Shown one piece after another: positions 47,601 through 56,500 of a stretch of 64,000 bases of DNA. Below the pieces are notes generated by a model, which did not search any database, was not told the DNA's origin, and saw nothing but the letters and a program-made list of their open reading frames with translations. Source of the stretch: Dyella sp. GSA-30. Lineage in GTDB: Bacteria; Pseudomonadota; Gammaproteobacteria; Xanthomonadales; Rhodanobacteraceae. The stretch covers positions 2,767,524 through 2,831,523 of the forward strand of contig NZ_AP027042.1 in assembly GCF_027924605.1 (NCBI RefSeq), in the 5' to 3' direction. Every line of letters begins with the position of its first letter. The stretch's first letter is position 1. A program made the position numbers and the translations under genes.

Positions 47601-50104
47601 CGTATCAGGCGCTCTATCAGGCGCAGCAGCAGAATAAGGACGGCAGTCAGAAGGTGGCATGGACCGGCGCGCTGAATGCGCTGTGGACCGATGCGCAGGG
47701 TCGTCTGCGCATGGGCGGCTACAACGTGAATGGTGTGCCGACGCTGGGTAATTACACCCAGAATCCGATCGTAGTGTTCTGCACCACGACCACGGGTGAG
47801 TCGCGCTACCAGACCTTCACCGACGTAGCATCGGCGCCCAGTTCGATCGCGCCAGCGCAGTGTGCAGGCCAGACACTCGACACCTTGACGACGGTCTGGT
47901 CGGCGCAGACGCAGCTCAATGCCGGCACGTACACCACCGCTACCCAGCGTACCTATGGGACGGCGGCAACACCTGCCAATGGCCGCTACATATTCACCTG
48001 GGTCGACGCCAACCATAACGGCAAGGTCGACGCCGGCGAGCAGATGGATTTCACCTGGACGTCCAGCACGCTCAACGGCACAGGCACATGCGCGGGTACG
48101 ACGTTTACCGGCAACTACCGTTTCCTCAATACCTGCGATGCGACGGGTGCGAGCGCACTGGTCTCATGGGTACGCGGTGCGGACTATGTAGGTAGCGACG
48201 GCAAGCCCGACCCCAACTGGCGCTCGCGTACGCTCGATACCCAGGTCTACCGTCTTGGCGACATCATCAACTCCACGCCTTTGGCTGTTGGTACACCTGC
48301 CGAAGCGTTCGACCTGCTGTACAACGATGCGAGCTATGGCGGATTCCGAGCGGTCTATCAGAGCCGTCGCCAGATGATCTATGTCGGCGCCAACGACGGC
48401 ATGCTGCATGCATTCAATGGCGGCTTCTACGACGCGGCCAACAAGCAGGTCGATCTGCAGCCACCAAAATGCGCCAGTGACGGCACCTGTACTGCCGATA
48501 CCGGTTACACCGCGCACCCGCTCGGCGCCGAAGTGTGGGCCTACGTACCCGGCAACCTGCTGCCGCATCTGCGCTGGATGGCCGATCCGCAGTACACGCA
48601 CATGTTCTATGTGGACGGCTCGCCGATTTCCCAGGACGCGCGTATCTTCAGCGCGGACACGGGTTGCGCGGCCAGCGGCACGACGCAATGCCATCCCGAT
48701 GGCTGGGGTACGGTGCTGATCGTTCCGTTCCGTTTCGGCGGTGGCCCGATCGGTCTGGATACCAAGTCGGGCAGCGGTGCGACTCAGCAGAACTCGTTCT
48801 CCGCGTATGTGGTGCTGGACGTGACCAATCCGGAGGCCCCGCCGGTAGTGCTCGCCGAGCTGACCAATACCAGCGCGACCGGCACGACCTGCGCCAGCAC
48901 GATCGTTTCGTGCGCCGACCTGACCCAGCTGACGGCAACCTACACCTCGTCATTGCCAGCGGTTGCGATGTTCCGCCCGGCCGGCACCACCAACCCGAAC
49001 CCGAGCAAGTTCTACCTGTTCACCGGATCGGGTACCACGGATAACAGCGGCGTGGGCACGACCGAAGGCGGCAGCGCCGGCTCCTCGCAGAACCTGATGA
49101 TCCGCGCTTATGACATGGCCAACCTTGCCTCGGCCAACCCGACGCCGGTGACCTGGGGCAGCAAGAGCAATGCGGCCGATTTCGGCAACGTCGGTAGTGC
49201 GAAAGCCGGCGCACAGAGTTTCGCGGGCGACCTGATTGCCTCGGACTTCAATCTCGATGGTATTGCCGAGGCGCTTTACTTCGGCAGTTCCCAGGGCACC
49301 AGCAACTCGTTCAGTGGCGGCATGTGGGCGATCGATTTCAACAACAGTACTGATCCCACCGCCTGGACGCCTCGTATGCTGGTCTCGGGTGTCAATCGCC
49401 CGGTCACGATCCGTCCGACTCTGGGCGTGGACGACCAGCAGCGTTCGATGGTGTTCTTCGGTACGGGGCGTGCCTACACCAAGGCCGACCTGGGCGATCA
49501 GCAGCGACAGATCGTTGCGAGCATCATCGACAGCAAGGGCACGGTCGCGCTGTCGTCGCTGATCGATATCACCAACGTGCAGATCACGGCAGACGACAAG
49601 GTCGTCGGGTCGCCGAAGACGGTGGCTAACGAAGCGGCGTTCGCGCAGCTGGTGGCTACCTACCCGGGTTGGTTGTACAACCTGTCGGTCACGGACAGTA
49701 ATGGCAATACAGTGCCCGCCGAACGCGTTATCAGTTCCCAGGCCCTGGCCGGCGGTGTGTTGTTGACGACGACGTATCTCCCCGGTACCGATACCTGTAC
49801 CGACCAGGGCCAGGGCTTGCTCTACGGTATGGACTACAAGTCGGGCACGTCGAGCACGGGCTTGCTTGGCTTCCTCGACACGACCACCTCCGGGCAGTCG
49901 ACCTATGTTGCGCGCTCCGTTTCGCTCGGCGCCGGCCTGCCATCGCAGCCCAGCCTGCACAAGGGCGGTACCGACGCCAACGGTACGCAGCAGTTGCGCG
50001 TCTGCGTGCAGACGTCCAGTGGTGCCATCATCTGCCACGATGTCACTCCGCTGCAGGGCATCACCAGTGGCGAAATTTCCTGGCGCGAGCCGCTGGACAA
50101 GTAA
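44693..50104 (+). CDS. pilY1: Type IV pilus tip adhesin PilY1, unusually large
   Basis: 1803 residues from ATG 44693; PilY1 proteins are commonly 1000-1200. The signal peptide is long (MNRFLRPNQALHRSARRMML to about AAMAATA). The N-terminal half is Ser/Thr/Asn-rich with many beta strands and scattered cysteines; the C-terminal half has the PilY1 beta-propeller, beginning near YVGANDGMLHAFNGG (about 1230) and continuing to RGTGRAYTKADLGDQQRQ-like repeats. Three acidic loops fit calcium binding: DLDGDGVVD (97-105), DANHNGKVDAGE (from 1105) and DFNLDGIAE (from 1518); the last lies in the propeller like the PilY1 calcium site. Tip adhesin and pilus extension/retraction regulator by family. Followed by pilE. 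Confidence 0.9.
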   Translation: MNRFLRPNQALHRSARRMMLAVLLMLLAILPLSAAMAATAAGAPGASIAVNKNNKTAVGGDYTAYPTLNASAVAPLVMLVISRDEQLFIKAYTDYTDLDGDGVVDTTYNDKFNYSGYFDSNLCYQYGTATYKASAKATGTNGHQCDGTTWSGNFLNWLTMSRLDVLRLVLYGGLRSTDTSTATTLERAPIPNDLHAWAKVYSGTDINNFTPFTTTMSFCNATFDDNGNYSVSGSPRLRAAKGVFSEWGSTASQQCQWQTGSKPSNGNSNWFDIPNQSSTGGTSYTVRVQVCDPGSSFRESFCQSYNNSGTPSYKPVGLLQRYGENGQMRFGLITGSYGDPRSGGVLRRNIGKLAGNVANTDCGTGDEISLQTGVFCSSALASGAEGIVNALNRFNIVNNIGSWNGTWSDCNTYGINNRTGGNGHLNNPGTTSSYSCEAWGNPLSEMYAEALNYIAGGTSTAAYLPGTDLTGLPSATWFDPYGKDSSGNVRNPYCAQCSIIVLSTGLNSFDGDEVSSVAIPNLGSTVANDSTKTVGTLEGINGTYLVGRSLDNLVATQSATAGPAQTGDASVVGNAANTHEDICTGKTVDNLSLVRGICPDIPSQEGSYLIAGLAYKARITDMRPNLKTASGAAKPSGNPNNIQTYTVALAENLPKFQIPLSNGSFSIVPMCQANNSGSATASSSDWRNCYLGNVTIGTKTSIISPFFVYGRPQLSTGKAGSFSVVWEDSQWGNDHDLDTEVMFTYCVGAQCNLTTTNHGSYTGYDICWLATLSTSSVCGTSGKPTIGEDTALVRIEHLSAYAGNAMLGGFTVTGSDNDGVKRDLLRPGNQDNSILTQSKNIPSTWTVPQVYKFKIGSAQAQALQNPLYYAAKYGGFAATTDANGNAINQPCDSTTTPACSTSNWDRVDNNTGQPTTAGTGDGLPDNFFPVRNPAQLGARLADVFNKILARSGSGTSAAVVSSSAAGEGLTYQALYQAQQQNKDGSQKVAWTGALNALWTDAQGRLRMGGYNVNGVPTLGNYTQNPIVVFCTTTTGESRYQTFTDVASAPSSIAPAQCAGQTLDTLTTVWSAQTQLNAGTYTTATQRTYGTAATPANGRYIFTWVDANHNGKVDAGEQMDFTWTSSTLNGTGTCAGTTFTGNYRFLNTCDATGASALVSWVRGADYVGSDGKPDPNWRSRTLDTQVYRLGDIINSTPLAVGTPAEAFDLLYNDASYGGFRAVYQSRRQMIYVGANDGMLHAFNGGFYDAANKQVDLQPPKCASDGTCTADTGYTAHPLGAEVWAYVPGNLLPHLRWMADPQYTHMFYVDGSPISQDARIFSADTGCAASGTTQCHPDGWGTVLIVPFRFGGGPIGLDTKSGSGATQQNSFSAYVVLDVTNPEAPPVVLAELTNTSATGTTCASTIVSCADLTQLTATYTSSLPAVAMFRPAGTTNPNPSKFYLFTGSGTTDNSGVGTTEGGSAGSSQNLMIRAYDMANLASANPTPVTWGSKSNAADFGNVGSAKAGAQSFAGDLIASDFNLDGIAEALYFGSSQGTSNSFSGGMWAIDFNNSTDPTAWTPRMLVSGVNRPVTIRPTLGVDDQQRSMVFFGTGRAYTKADLGDQQRQIVASIIDSKGTVALSSLIDITNVQITADDKVVGSPKTVANEAAFAQLVATYPGWLYNLSVTDSNGNTVPAERVISSQALAGGVLLTTTYLPGTDTCTDQGQGLLYGMDYKSGTSSTGLLGFLDTTTSGQSTYVARSVSLGAGLPSQPSLHKGGTDANGTQQLRVCVQTSSGAIICHDVTPLQGITSGEISWREPLDK

Positions 50105-50115
50105 GGGGATACGAG

Positions 50116-50526
50116 ATGCATCGTCGTCAATCGGGTTTTACGCTGATCGAGATCATGATCGTGGTGATGATCGTGGCCATACTTGCCGCCATCGCGATCC
50201 CGGCGTATCACCGCTATGTGGTTCGGGCGCATCGTACGGATGCGACCCGTACGTTGCTGGATCTGGCGGGTCGTCAGGAGCATTACTTCTATTCGAACAA
50301 CACGTACACGACAGATGTGACCGCACTGGGTGGTACGACCACGATGGCGGGTCAGTTCTACGCCGTGGCCATCACCAGCGCCGATACGAAGAACTTCTCG
50401 ATCACGGCAACGGCGATCGGCCTCCAGGCGACAGAAGACACCGAGTGCGGGAACTTCACGATCAACCGCCAAGGTCAGCAGACCATCAGCGGTACCGGCA
50501 CCAAGGCCGCTTGTTGGGGCAACTGA
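50116..50526 (+). CDS. pilE: Type IV pilin, PilE-like minor pilin
   Basis: 136 residues. Textbook prepilin: MHRRQSG cleaved before Phe8, then FTLIEIMIVVMIVAILAAIA with Glu12 at +5 and IPAYHRYVVRAHRTDATRTL. Two cysteines (TECGNF, AACWGN) form the usual C-terminal disulfide pair. A clear AGGGG precedes the ATG. Directly follows pilY1 as in Pseudomonas and Lysobacterales fimT-pilVWXY1E clusters. Confidence 0.9.
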   Translation: MHRRQSGFTLIEIMIVVMIVAILAAIAIPAYHRYVVRAHRTDATRTLLDLAGRQEHYFYSNNTYTTDVTALGGTTTMAGQFYAVAITSADTKNFSITATAIGLQATEDTECGNFTINRQGQQTISGTGTKAACWGN

Positions 50527-50528
50527 CG

Positions 50529-50957
50529 ATGCCGACGCTGAGCCGACCATCGTTGAATAACCTTGCATTTGTCGCGCTGGCTTTGGCGTCCGAAGGGCTT
50601 TGCGCCCAGCAGGTCTATAAATGGACCGACGCCGCCGGCACGGTCCACTATGAAGAACATCCGCAGGCAAAGAATGCCAAGCTGGTGGAACTCAAAGGGG
50701 GCGTGGATACCCCTGTGCGGTCGATGGCCGATGCACCGCAGTTGACGGTGTCCAAGGCGGATGTGGATCAGATGGACAAAACGCAGCGCGTCCATCTTTG
50801 TCAGGTTGCGCGTGACAATCTCAAACGGATCGACGGTCAGGCAGCGGTTGTCGATAGCAGCGATATCCACGCAGCCCGATTACTCAGCAGCGACGATCGG
50901 TTGAAGGCGCGTGGCGATGCCCAGGCACAGATCGGGAGCTATTGCGATGACAAATAG
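50529..50957 (+). CDS. DUF4124 exported protein within the pilus cluster
   Basis: 142 residues. Signal-peptide-like N-terminus (MPTLSRPSLNNLAFVALALA to about SEGLCA), then the DUF4124 motif QQVYKWTDAAGTVHYEEHP, a short beta hairpin domain with Trp at its core, followed by a helical tail with two cysteines (VHLCQVARDNL, IGSYCDDK). Two bases separate it from the pilE stop and its own end overlaps the fimT start. Its role is unknown; presence inside the minor pilin cluster suggests a periplasmic part of pilus assembly, but that is inference only. Confidence 0.78.
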   Translation: MPTLSRPSLNNLAFVALALASEGLCAQQVYKWTDAAGTVHYEEHPQAKNAKLVELKGGVDTPVRSMADAPQLTVSKADVDQMDKTQRVHLCQVARDNLKRIDGQAAVVDSSDIHAARLLSSDDRLKARGDAQAQIGSYCDDK

Positions 50958-51567
50958 AACGCACTCGATTAAAGCGGGCAGGCTCAGGCACCAATCGGGC
51001 TTTACGCTGATGGAGCTGGTTATCACCACGGTGATACTTGCGATCCTTGCGGCGGCCGCGATGCCTAATTTCCGCGACTTCATGCGGCGCAATAACGTTG
51101 CCGCACAGGCCAACAATGTGCTGGCCGATCTGCAGAATGCACGCAGCGAAGCGATCAGCCAGCGCAAGCAGGTATCGGTATGTCCCCGCGCCCCCGGGGC
51201 TGCCGAAACGGATACGTCGTGTCAGTTGGCTAGCACCAATTTCGATGGCGGCTGGCTCTCTTACACGACCACCGCGGCCGGCTCGGCCTATGCGGCCGGT
51301 ACCGCCGGGTACGATCTCCTGCACAGCAGCTCGGGTAATCCCTCGCTTTCGATTCGCTCCAACCAGTCCGTATACACCTTCAATTCGCGCGGCGAGCTTA
51401 GCGACCAGGTACAGCACGCGATAAGCGTGTGCTTCAAGCCGGTGTCGGGTCAGGCCACCGAAGGCACCAGCACGGGTGCGGTGCCCGGCAAGACGATCAT
51501 TATTTCGCCGACAGGCCGAGCCATCGTTCAGGACCTGGCGGCTGGTACCGACTGCACGCCCACCTGA
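50947..51567 (+). CDS. fimT: Type IV pilus minor pilin FimT/GspH-like
   Basis: 206 residues from ATG 50947. Prepilin leader RLRHQSG, cleavage before Phe19, helix FTLMELVITTVILAILAAAA with Glu23, then MPNFRDFMRRNNVAAQANNV, a FimT/GspH hallmark; VSVCPRAPG and the late GKTIIISPTGRAI also fit GspH. Family members in this cluster normally sit first, here last. Start overlaps the DUF4124 stop by 11 bp. Ends 12 bp before the convergent recD stop. Confidence 0.87.
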   Translation: MTNRTHSIKAGRLRHQSGFTLMELVITTVILAILAAAAMPNFRDFMRRNNVAAQANNVLADLQNARSEAISQRKQVSVCPRAPGAAETDTSCQLASTNFDGGWLSYTTTAAGSAYAAGTAGYDLLHSSSGNPSLSIRSNQSVYTFNSRGELSDQVQHAISVCFKPVSGQATEGTSTGAVPGKTIIISPTGRAIVQDLAAGTDCTPT

Positions 51568-51579
51568 GGCTTGTTGGCG

Positions 51580-53502
51580 CTAGCTGGAAACTTTTTCGGC
51601 GAGTGCCGAATAGCGATGTGTCGGTTTGGCGATAGCGCTGTCGATGACCGTTTGCGACGCACAAAGCGTGAATCTCGACCGCGCGCGAGTAATGGCGGTG
51701 TACAACAACTCGCGCGACACCAAGGCGTTCGCTTCGTGTGGCAGCATCAGCGCGACATGGTCGAACTCCGAGCCCTGCGATTTGTGCACCGTCATGGCAT
51801 AGGCGGTTTCGTGGCTGGCCAGTCGGGACGGTTGCAGAAAGCGGATGCGCTCTACACCGTCGGTGCCCGTGGATATGCGGAAAGCGACGCGCAACTGCGT
51901 CAGGCCGCCTTCGACGGGAACGGACAAGGCAATGCCGACATCGCCGTTCATCAGGCCCAGGCTGTAATCGTTGCGAGTGATCATCACCGGGCGCCCTTCG
52001 TACCAGCCGTGCTCGCTGGCGATCAGCCCGGCTTCGTGCAGTAGCGAGACCACCTGCGCGTTCAACCCGGCAACGCCGTAGTCGCCATGACGTATCGCGC
52101 ACAACAGCTGAAATCGCCAGAATGAGGCAAGCGCCTGGCGCGCCCAGGCATCGATATCCTGCTCGCTTGCCTGCGGGTTGGGACGCTGCGCGGTGAGTCG
52201 GTCGAGATAATATCGGTAGCCCGTGGACGCATCGAGCACCAGGGTGGCCAGTGAACGCCTGTCGATGGCGCTCTGTAGCCAGTGCATGTCGTTCGACGAA
52301 GACAGAAGCTGTTGGGCGGTGTCGGCGCGACCGGCATTGACGGCTTGCGCCAGGCGCCCGATGCCGCTGGTCGCGCCGAAGCGATGACTCTGGCGTAACA
52401 TCGCAACGTGCTGATCGAGTGGTCGCTGATCATCGCCGACCCATGGGGTAACGTCATCGCCGCTGATGTCGCGCAGCCATTGCGCGGTGTCCGCGCTGTA
52501 GTGGCCGGCTTCGGCACGCTTGCACAGATCGCCGAGTACGGCGCCGGCTTCCACCGATGACAGCTGGTCCTTGTCGCCGAGCAGAATCAGCCGCGCCTGC
52601 GGTGGCAGAGCGGTAAGCACGGCGGACATCAATTCGAGGTCGATCATCGAGGCTTCGTCGATGACCAGAACATCGAGGTGCAGTCGATCGTTCGCCTGGT
52701 GATGGAAACGGCGGCTGTCGGGGCGCGCGCCGAGCAGTCGATGCAGCGTGACGACGTCATTCGGGATGGCCGCGCGTACAGCTTCGCTGACGTCCAGGGC
52801 CGCTACCTGTGACGCGATGGATGCATTCAGGCGTGCCGAGGCTTTACCGGTGGGGGCGGCCAGGCGGATGCGTAACGGGCGATGGTGTTCGGCCAGCTGC
52901 AAGGTCTGAAGCAATCCGAGCAGACGGACGACGGCGGTAGTTTTGCCGGTACCGGGGCCGCCGGTGATGATGCTGAAAGCACTGCGGGCAGCGAGGGCGC
53001 AGGCGACACGCGGCCATTGAACGGCACCGCTGCCGTCATCTGGAAACAACCGCAACAACTCCTGCTTGAGTCCCGGTGGCGGTGTAACGGGCGAGAGCAG
53101 GCGTTGCTGGATGGCGGACGCAACCAGGCGTTCGTGGTCCCAGTAGCGACGGAGGTAAAGCCGGCCGTTATCCAGTACCAATGGTGTCGCCGAGATCCGT
53201 TCGTCGCTTGCCACCACCGTCGAGGCGTTTAGTTGTTGCATGAGTGCAGGCGTATCCAGCAACGGCTCGCGCCAGCTCGCCGGCAAGTCCAGTCGATCGA
53301 TCAGGGCGCCCAGCGCGTCGAGCTCAAGGCAGAGATGGCCTTCACCGGACTGTTGGCTGACCAGGGCGCCGAGCATCGTTGGCACGACATTGCCGGTACC
53401 GTCCTGTTCGGCCAGAAAGCGTGCAAAGGCCGCGTCCAGCGGTCGCAGGCGACCTTGGTCTGCGGCCTGTTCGATGTGCCGTAGCAGTGCTTCAAGCGGC
53501 AT
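51580..53502 (-). CDS. recD: RecBCD exonuclease V subunit alpha
   Basis: 640 residues from ATG 53502, which overlaps the recB stop; longer in-frame N-terminus lies inside recB and is ignored. 5'-3' superfamily 1B helicase of RecBCD. Walker A GGPGTGKTT lies around residue 180, with VIDEASMIDLELM, LLGDKDQLSSVEAGAVLGDL and LPHEANALVSRELLYTAITR as motifs II, III and VI. Together with RecB and RecC it processes DNA double-strand ends. Convergent with fimT. Confidence 0.94.
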   Translation of the reverse strand: MPLEALLRHIEQAADQGRLRPLDAAFARFLAEQDGTGNVVPTMLGALVSQQSGEGHLCLELDALGALIDRLDLPASWREPLLDTPALMQQLNASTVVASDERISATPLVLDNGRLYLRRYWDHERLVASAIQQRLLSPVTPPPGLKQELLRLFPDDGSGAVQWPRVACALAARSAFSIITGGPGTGKTTAVVRLLGLLQTLQLAEHHRPLRIRLAAPTGKASARLNASIASQVAALDVSEAVRAAIPNDVVTLHRLLGARPDSRRFHHQANDRLHLDVLVIDEASMIDLELMSAVLTALPPQARLILLGDKDQLSSVEAGAVLGDLCKRAEAGHYSADTAQWLRDISGDDVTPWVGDDQRPLDQHVAMLRQSHRFGATSGIGRLAQAVNAGRADTAQQLLSSSNDMHWLQSAIDRRSLATLVLDASTGYRYYLDRLTAQRPNPQASEQDIDAWARQALASFWRFQLLCAIRHGDYGVAGLNAQVVSLLHEAGLIASEHGWYEGRPVMITRNDYSLGLMNGDVGIALSVPVEGGLTQLRVAFRISTGTDGVERIRFLQPSRLASHETAYAMTVHKSQGSEFDHVALMLPHEANALVSRELLYTAITRARSRFTLCASQTVIDSAIAKPTHRYSALAEKVSS

Positions 53503-56500
53503 CGGCGCGACCTTCGTTGTCGAACAGACGATCCAGTGCATCGACCAGCGCGTAGGGCAGGCATTCGTTATGGATGCCATGCCCTTCGCTGTCGACGCCG
53601 CGCAGATACAGGTACATCACGCCGCCCATATGGCGTTGGTATTGATATCCCGGCAGGCGTGCGCGCAACTGGCGATGCAAGGCAAGCGTGTATAACGCGT
53701 ACTGCAGGTCGTAGCGCTCGTTCAATACGGATTGCCGCATGGCATCGTGCGTATAAGCGTGGGCATCGGGCCCGAGCTGGTTGGATTTGTAATCGACGAT
53801 GTAGTAGCGCCCCTGATGCTCGAAGATCAGGTCGATAAAGCCCTTCAGCATACCGTTGATAGTTTCGCGTGCCAGCGGTTGGCGCGGTGTGCCGCTTAGC
53901 GTGTGCTTGACGACAAGCTGATCGAGTCGTTGCGTGTCTACCCGGTCCGCTTCGATCCAGAACTCGAGTTCCGCGTAGTACTGGCCGAGCTCCAGACTCG
54001 CCAGCGACAGGGTATTGCCGGTCGGTAGCTCTAACGATGTATCGAGCAATTGAATCAGCCATTCCGAAAGCATGCCTGCATGGTGTTGCCACGCATGGCG
54101 TAGTGCCCGCTGCGCGATCCAGGTAATCAGTTCTTCGTGCGAAGCCCTGGCATTCGCAAAACCTGTTTCGGCGGCCCATTCGAACAACTCATGCAGAAAC
54201 GTACCTGCCATGGCGCCGCGGTGAAAAGCATGAATGCCGCTCGGCTCGCCCTGTGTTTCGATGGAAGGCAACGTCGTTTCGCTCAATGCCTCGCTGAGCA
54301 CATCTTGCGACGCCGTTTCCGGCGCATGCGGTGTTGGTGCCGTTTCCGCGTACTTGAGACCGCTGTAGCTGGCTATGCGCCAAGGCTCGGGGGATGAGCC
54401 GGTATAGCGAAGCGCATGTCGGTTCGACGCAGCTTGGGCCTGGGCAGAGCGATAGACCCGCGTATCGGCATCATCGGCTAACGCAGTCACCACGATATCC
54501 GCGACACCGCGCCTGAGGTTCTCGAGTCGCTTGGGCAGATCGGCAGGTTCGATCGGTTCGCCACCGGATAGCAGGTAGCCCAGCGCCGAACGATGCAGCA
54601 TCGGCGCTTTTGCGTTGCCGATGCGATAGCAGGCAATACCAAGCCAGCAGGCATGACGTGCACGTGTCAAGGCAACGTAGAGCAATCGCAGGTCTTCCTG
54701 CCATTGCTCGCGTGCCGAAGCGGCACGCGCCAGGTCGCCGGCTGCCAGGTCTGCTACAGGCGTGCCGTCCTGGGTATGCCATACGACAACATCGCCGTCG
54801 CTGCGGGTGCGCGTCGCCGCCGCGAACGGCAGCATGACAAAGGGGTATTCCAGACCCTTGGACTGGTGAATGGTGATCACCTTGATCAACGCGTCTTCGC
54901 TTTCCAGGCGGACGATCTGTTCTTCGCTGGCGTCCACCTGCGCATCGTGTGCTTCGGTAATACGTGCGGCGAAATAGCGGATCAGGGCACGCTCGCCGTC
55001 GAGCGCTGCGGCGGCATGCTGCAACAGTTCGGCCAGGTGCAGGATATTGGTGAGGCTGCGTTCGCCGTCGGGCAACGCGAGCAGGCGAGCAGGGAGGTCG
55101 AACAAGTGCAGCAGATCGTGCACCATCGCCAGGACGCCGTGCCGTAGCCAGGTATCGTGGAGTCGGCGGAAACAGTCGCCGCTGCTTTCCCAGTAACGCT
55201 CATCGGTATTCAGACGTTCGAGCTCGTCGTAGCGCTGGCACATCGACGGCGTAGCCACGGCACCGCGCATGGCGCGATCGGAGCCCGGTTCGGCGCAGGC
55301 TTGCAGCCAGCGCAACATGTCCTCGGCCTGGGGCGAGGCGAAGACCGAGTCGCGATCGGAAAGGAATACGCTCTTAAGACCGCGTCGCCGCAACGCGTCG
55401 CGAATCAACGTGGCTTCGGTACGCCCACGTACGAGAATGGCGATATCGCCTTCGCGCAACGGGGTCAGCTCCCCGTGTGGGTCGACAAAGCCGCAGCGCC
55501 GATGTTGTGCGGCATCGAGCAGGTCGACCAGCGTCGCTGCGGCGTGCTCGGCCATGGCATGACGATACGACTGAATACCGACGGCTTGCTCGCCGCCCTG
55601 TAGCGCGAAGGTCAATGAGGCTACCGGCTGGCCTTCGTAGGTCAGCGTTTCGCTTCGACCGTGCGCGTCTACGGGGTGGAAGGGAAGCGCCTGGCCAAAT
55701 CCGAAGGCGCCGCTCTCATGCGTGTCCCCCAACTCGAACAGCCGATTGACGGCATTGACCATGCCATGGGTCGAGCGGTAGTTCGTGGAAAGCGTCCAGG
55801 TCGGTGATAGCGCTGCATCGCGCGCGCGCAAGTAGGTGTGAATATCCGCGCCACGGAAACTGTAGATGGCTTGCTTGGGGTCACCGATCAGCAACAGCGC
55901 CTGCTGCGGTCGTGTCGCATAGATGCGCTCGAAGATGCGCCATTGCAGCGGGTCGGTGTCCTGAAATTCGTCGATCAAGGCCGCCGGGAAATCCTTGGCC
56001 AGGGTGTGCGCCAGCCGGTCGCCGCTAAGGCCATGCAGCGCGCCATCCAGCCTACGCAGCATGTCATCGAAACCGATCTGTGCTCGCTGTTGCTTGATCG
56101 CTTCGATACGTCGATGAATCCACGGCACGGCATGCGCCAGTATCACGGGCTTCAACGGCGCAGCGTTGGCTTGCGCCGCTTGCCAGGCCTCGATCGCATC
56201 GAAGGCGCTGAAGGTCGGTGGCTTCGTCCCTTTTTTTGTCGCGCTGATCAGACGAGCCTGGGTGTAGCGCAGCAGAATCTTTTCGTCGATCGCGCCGCCT
56301 TCGCTCCAGCGGCGCAGCAGCAACAGATCGTTCGCCACTGCATCGGGCTTCATCATGTTGGCCTTGAAGCCGCCACTTTGGAGGATATCGGTAAGTGTCG
56401 AATCGATCGTGTCGATCTGTTCGCGCCACCGGCGTTGCGCCAGATCGAGCGCGGCGAGTTCCGGGCCAAGCGCTGTTTCGATCTGCTGCCCAAGATCTGC

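Noticed and set aside
49866-50957. Long plus-strand frame starting inside pilY1
   Set aside because: Only its last 142 codons (from 50529) form a real protein, the DUF4124 gene; the rest overlaps pilY1 and pilE in another frame.
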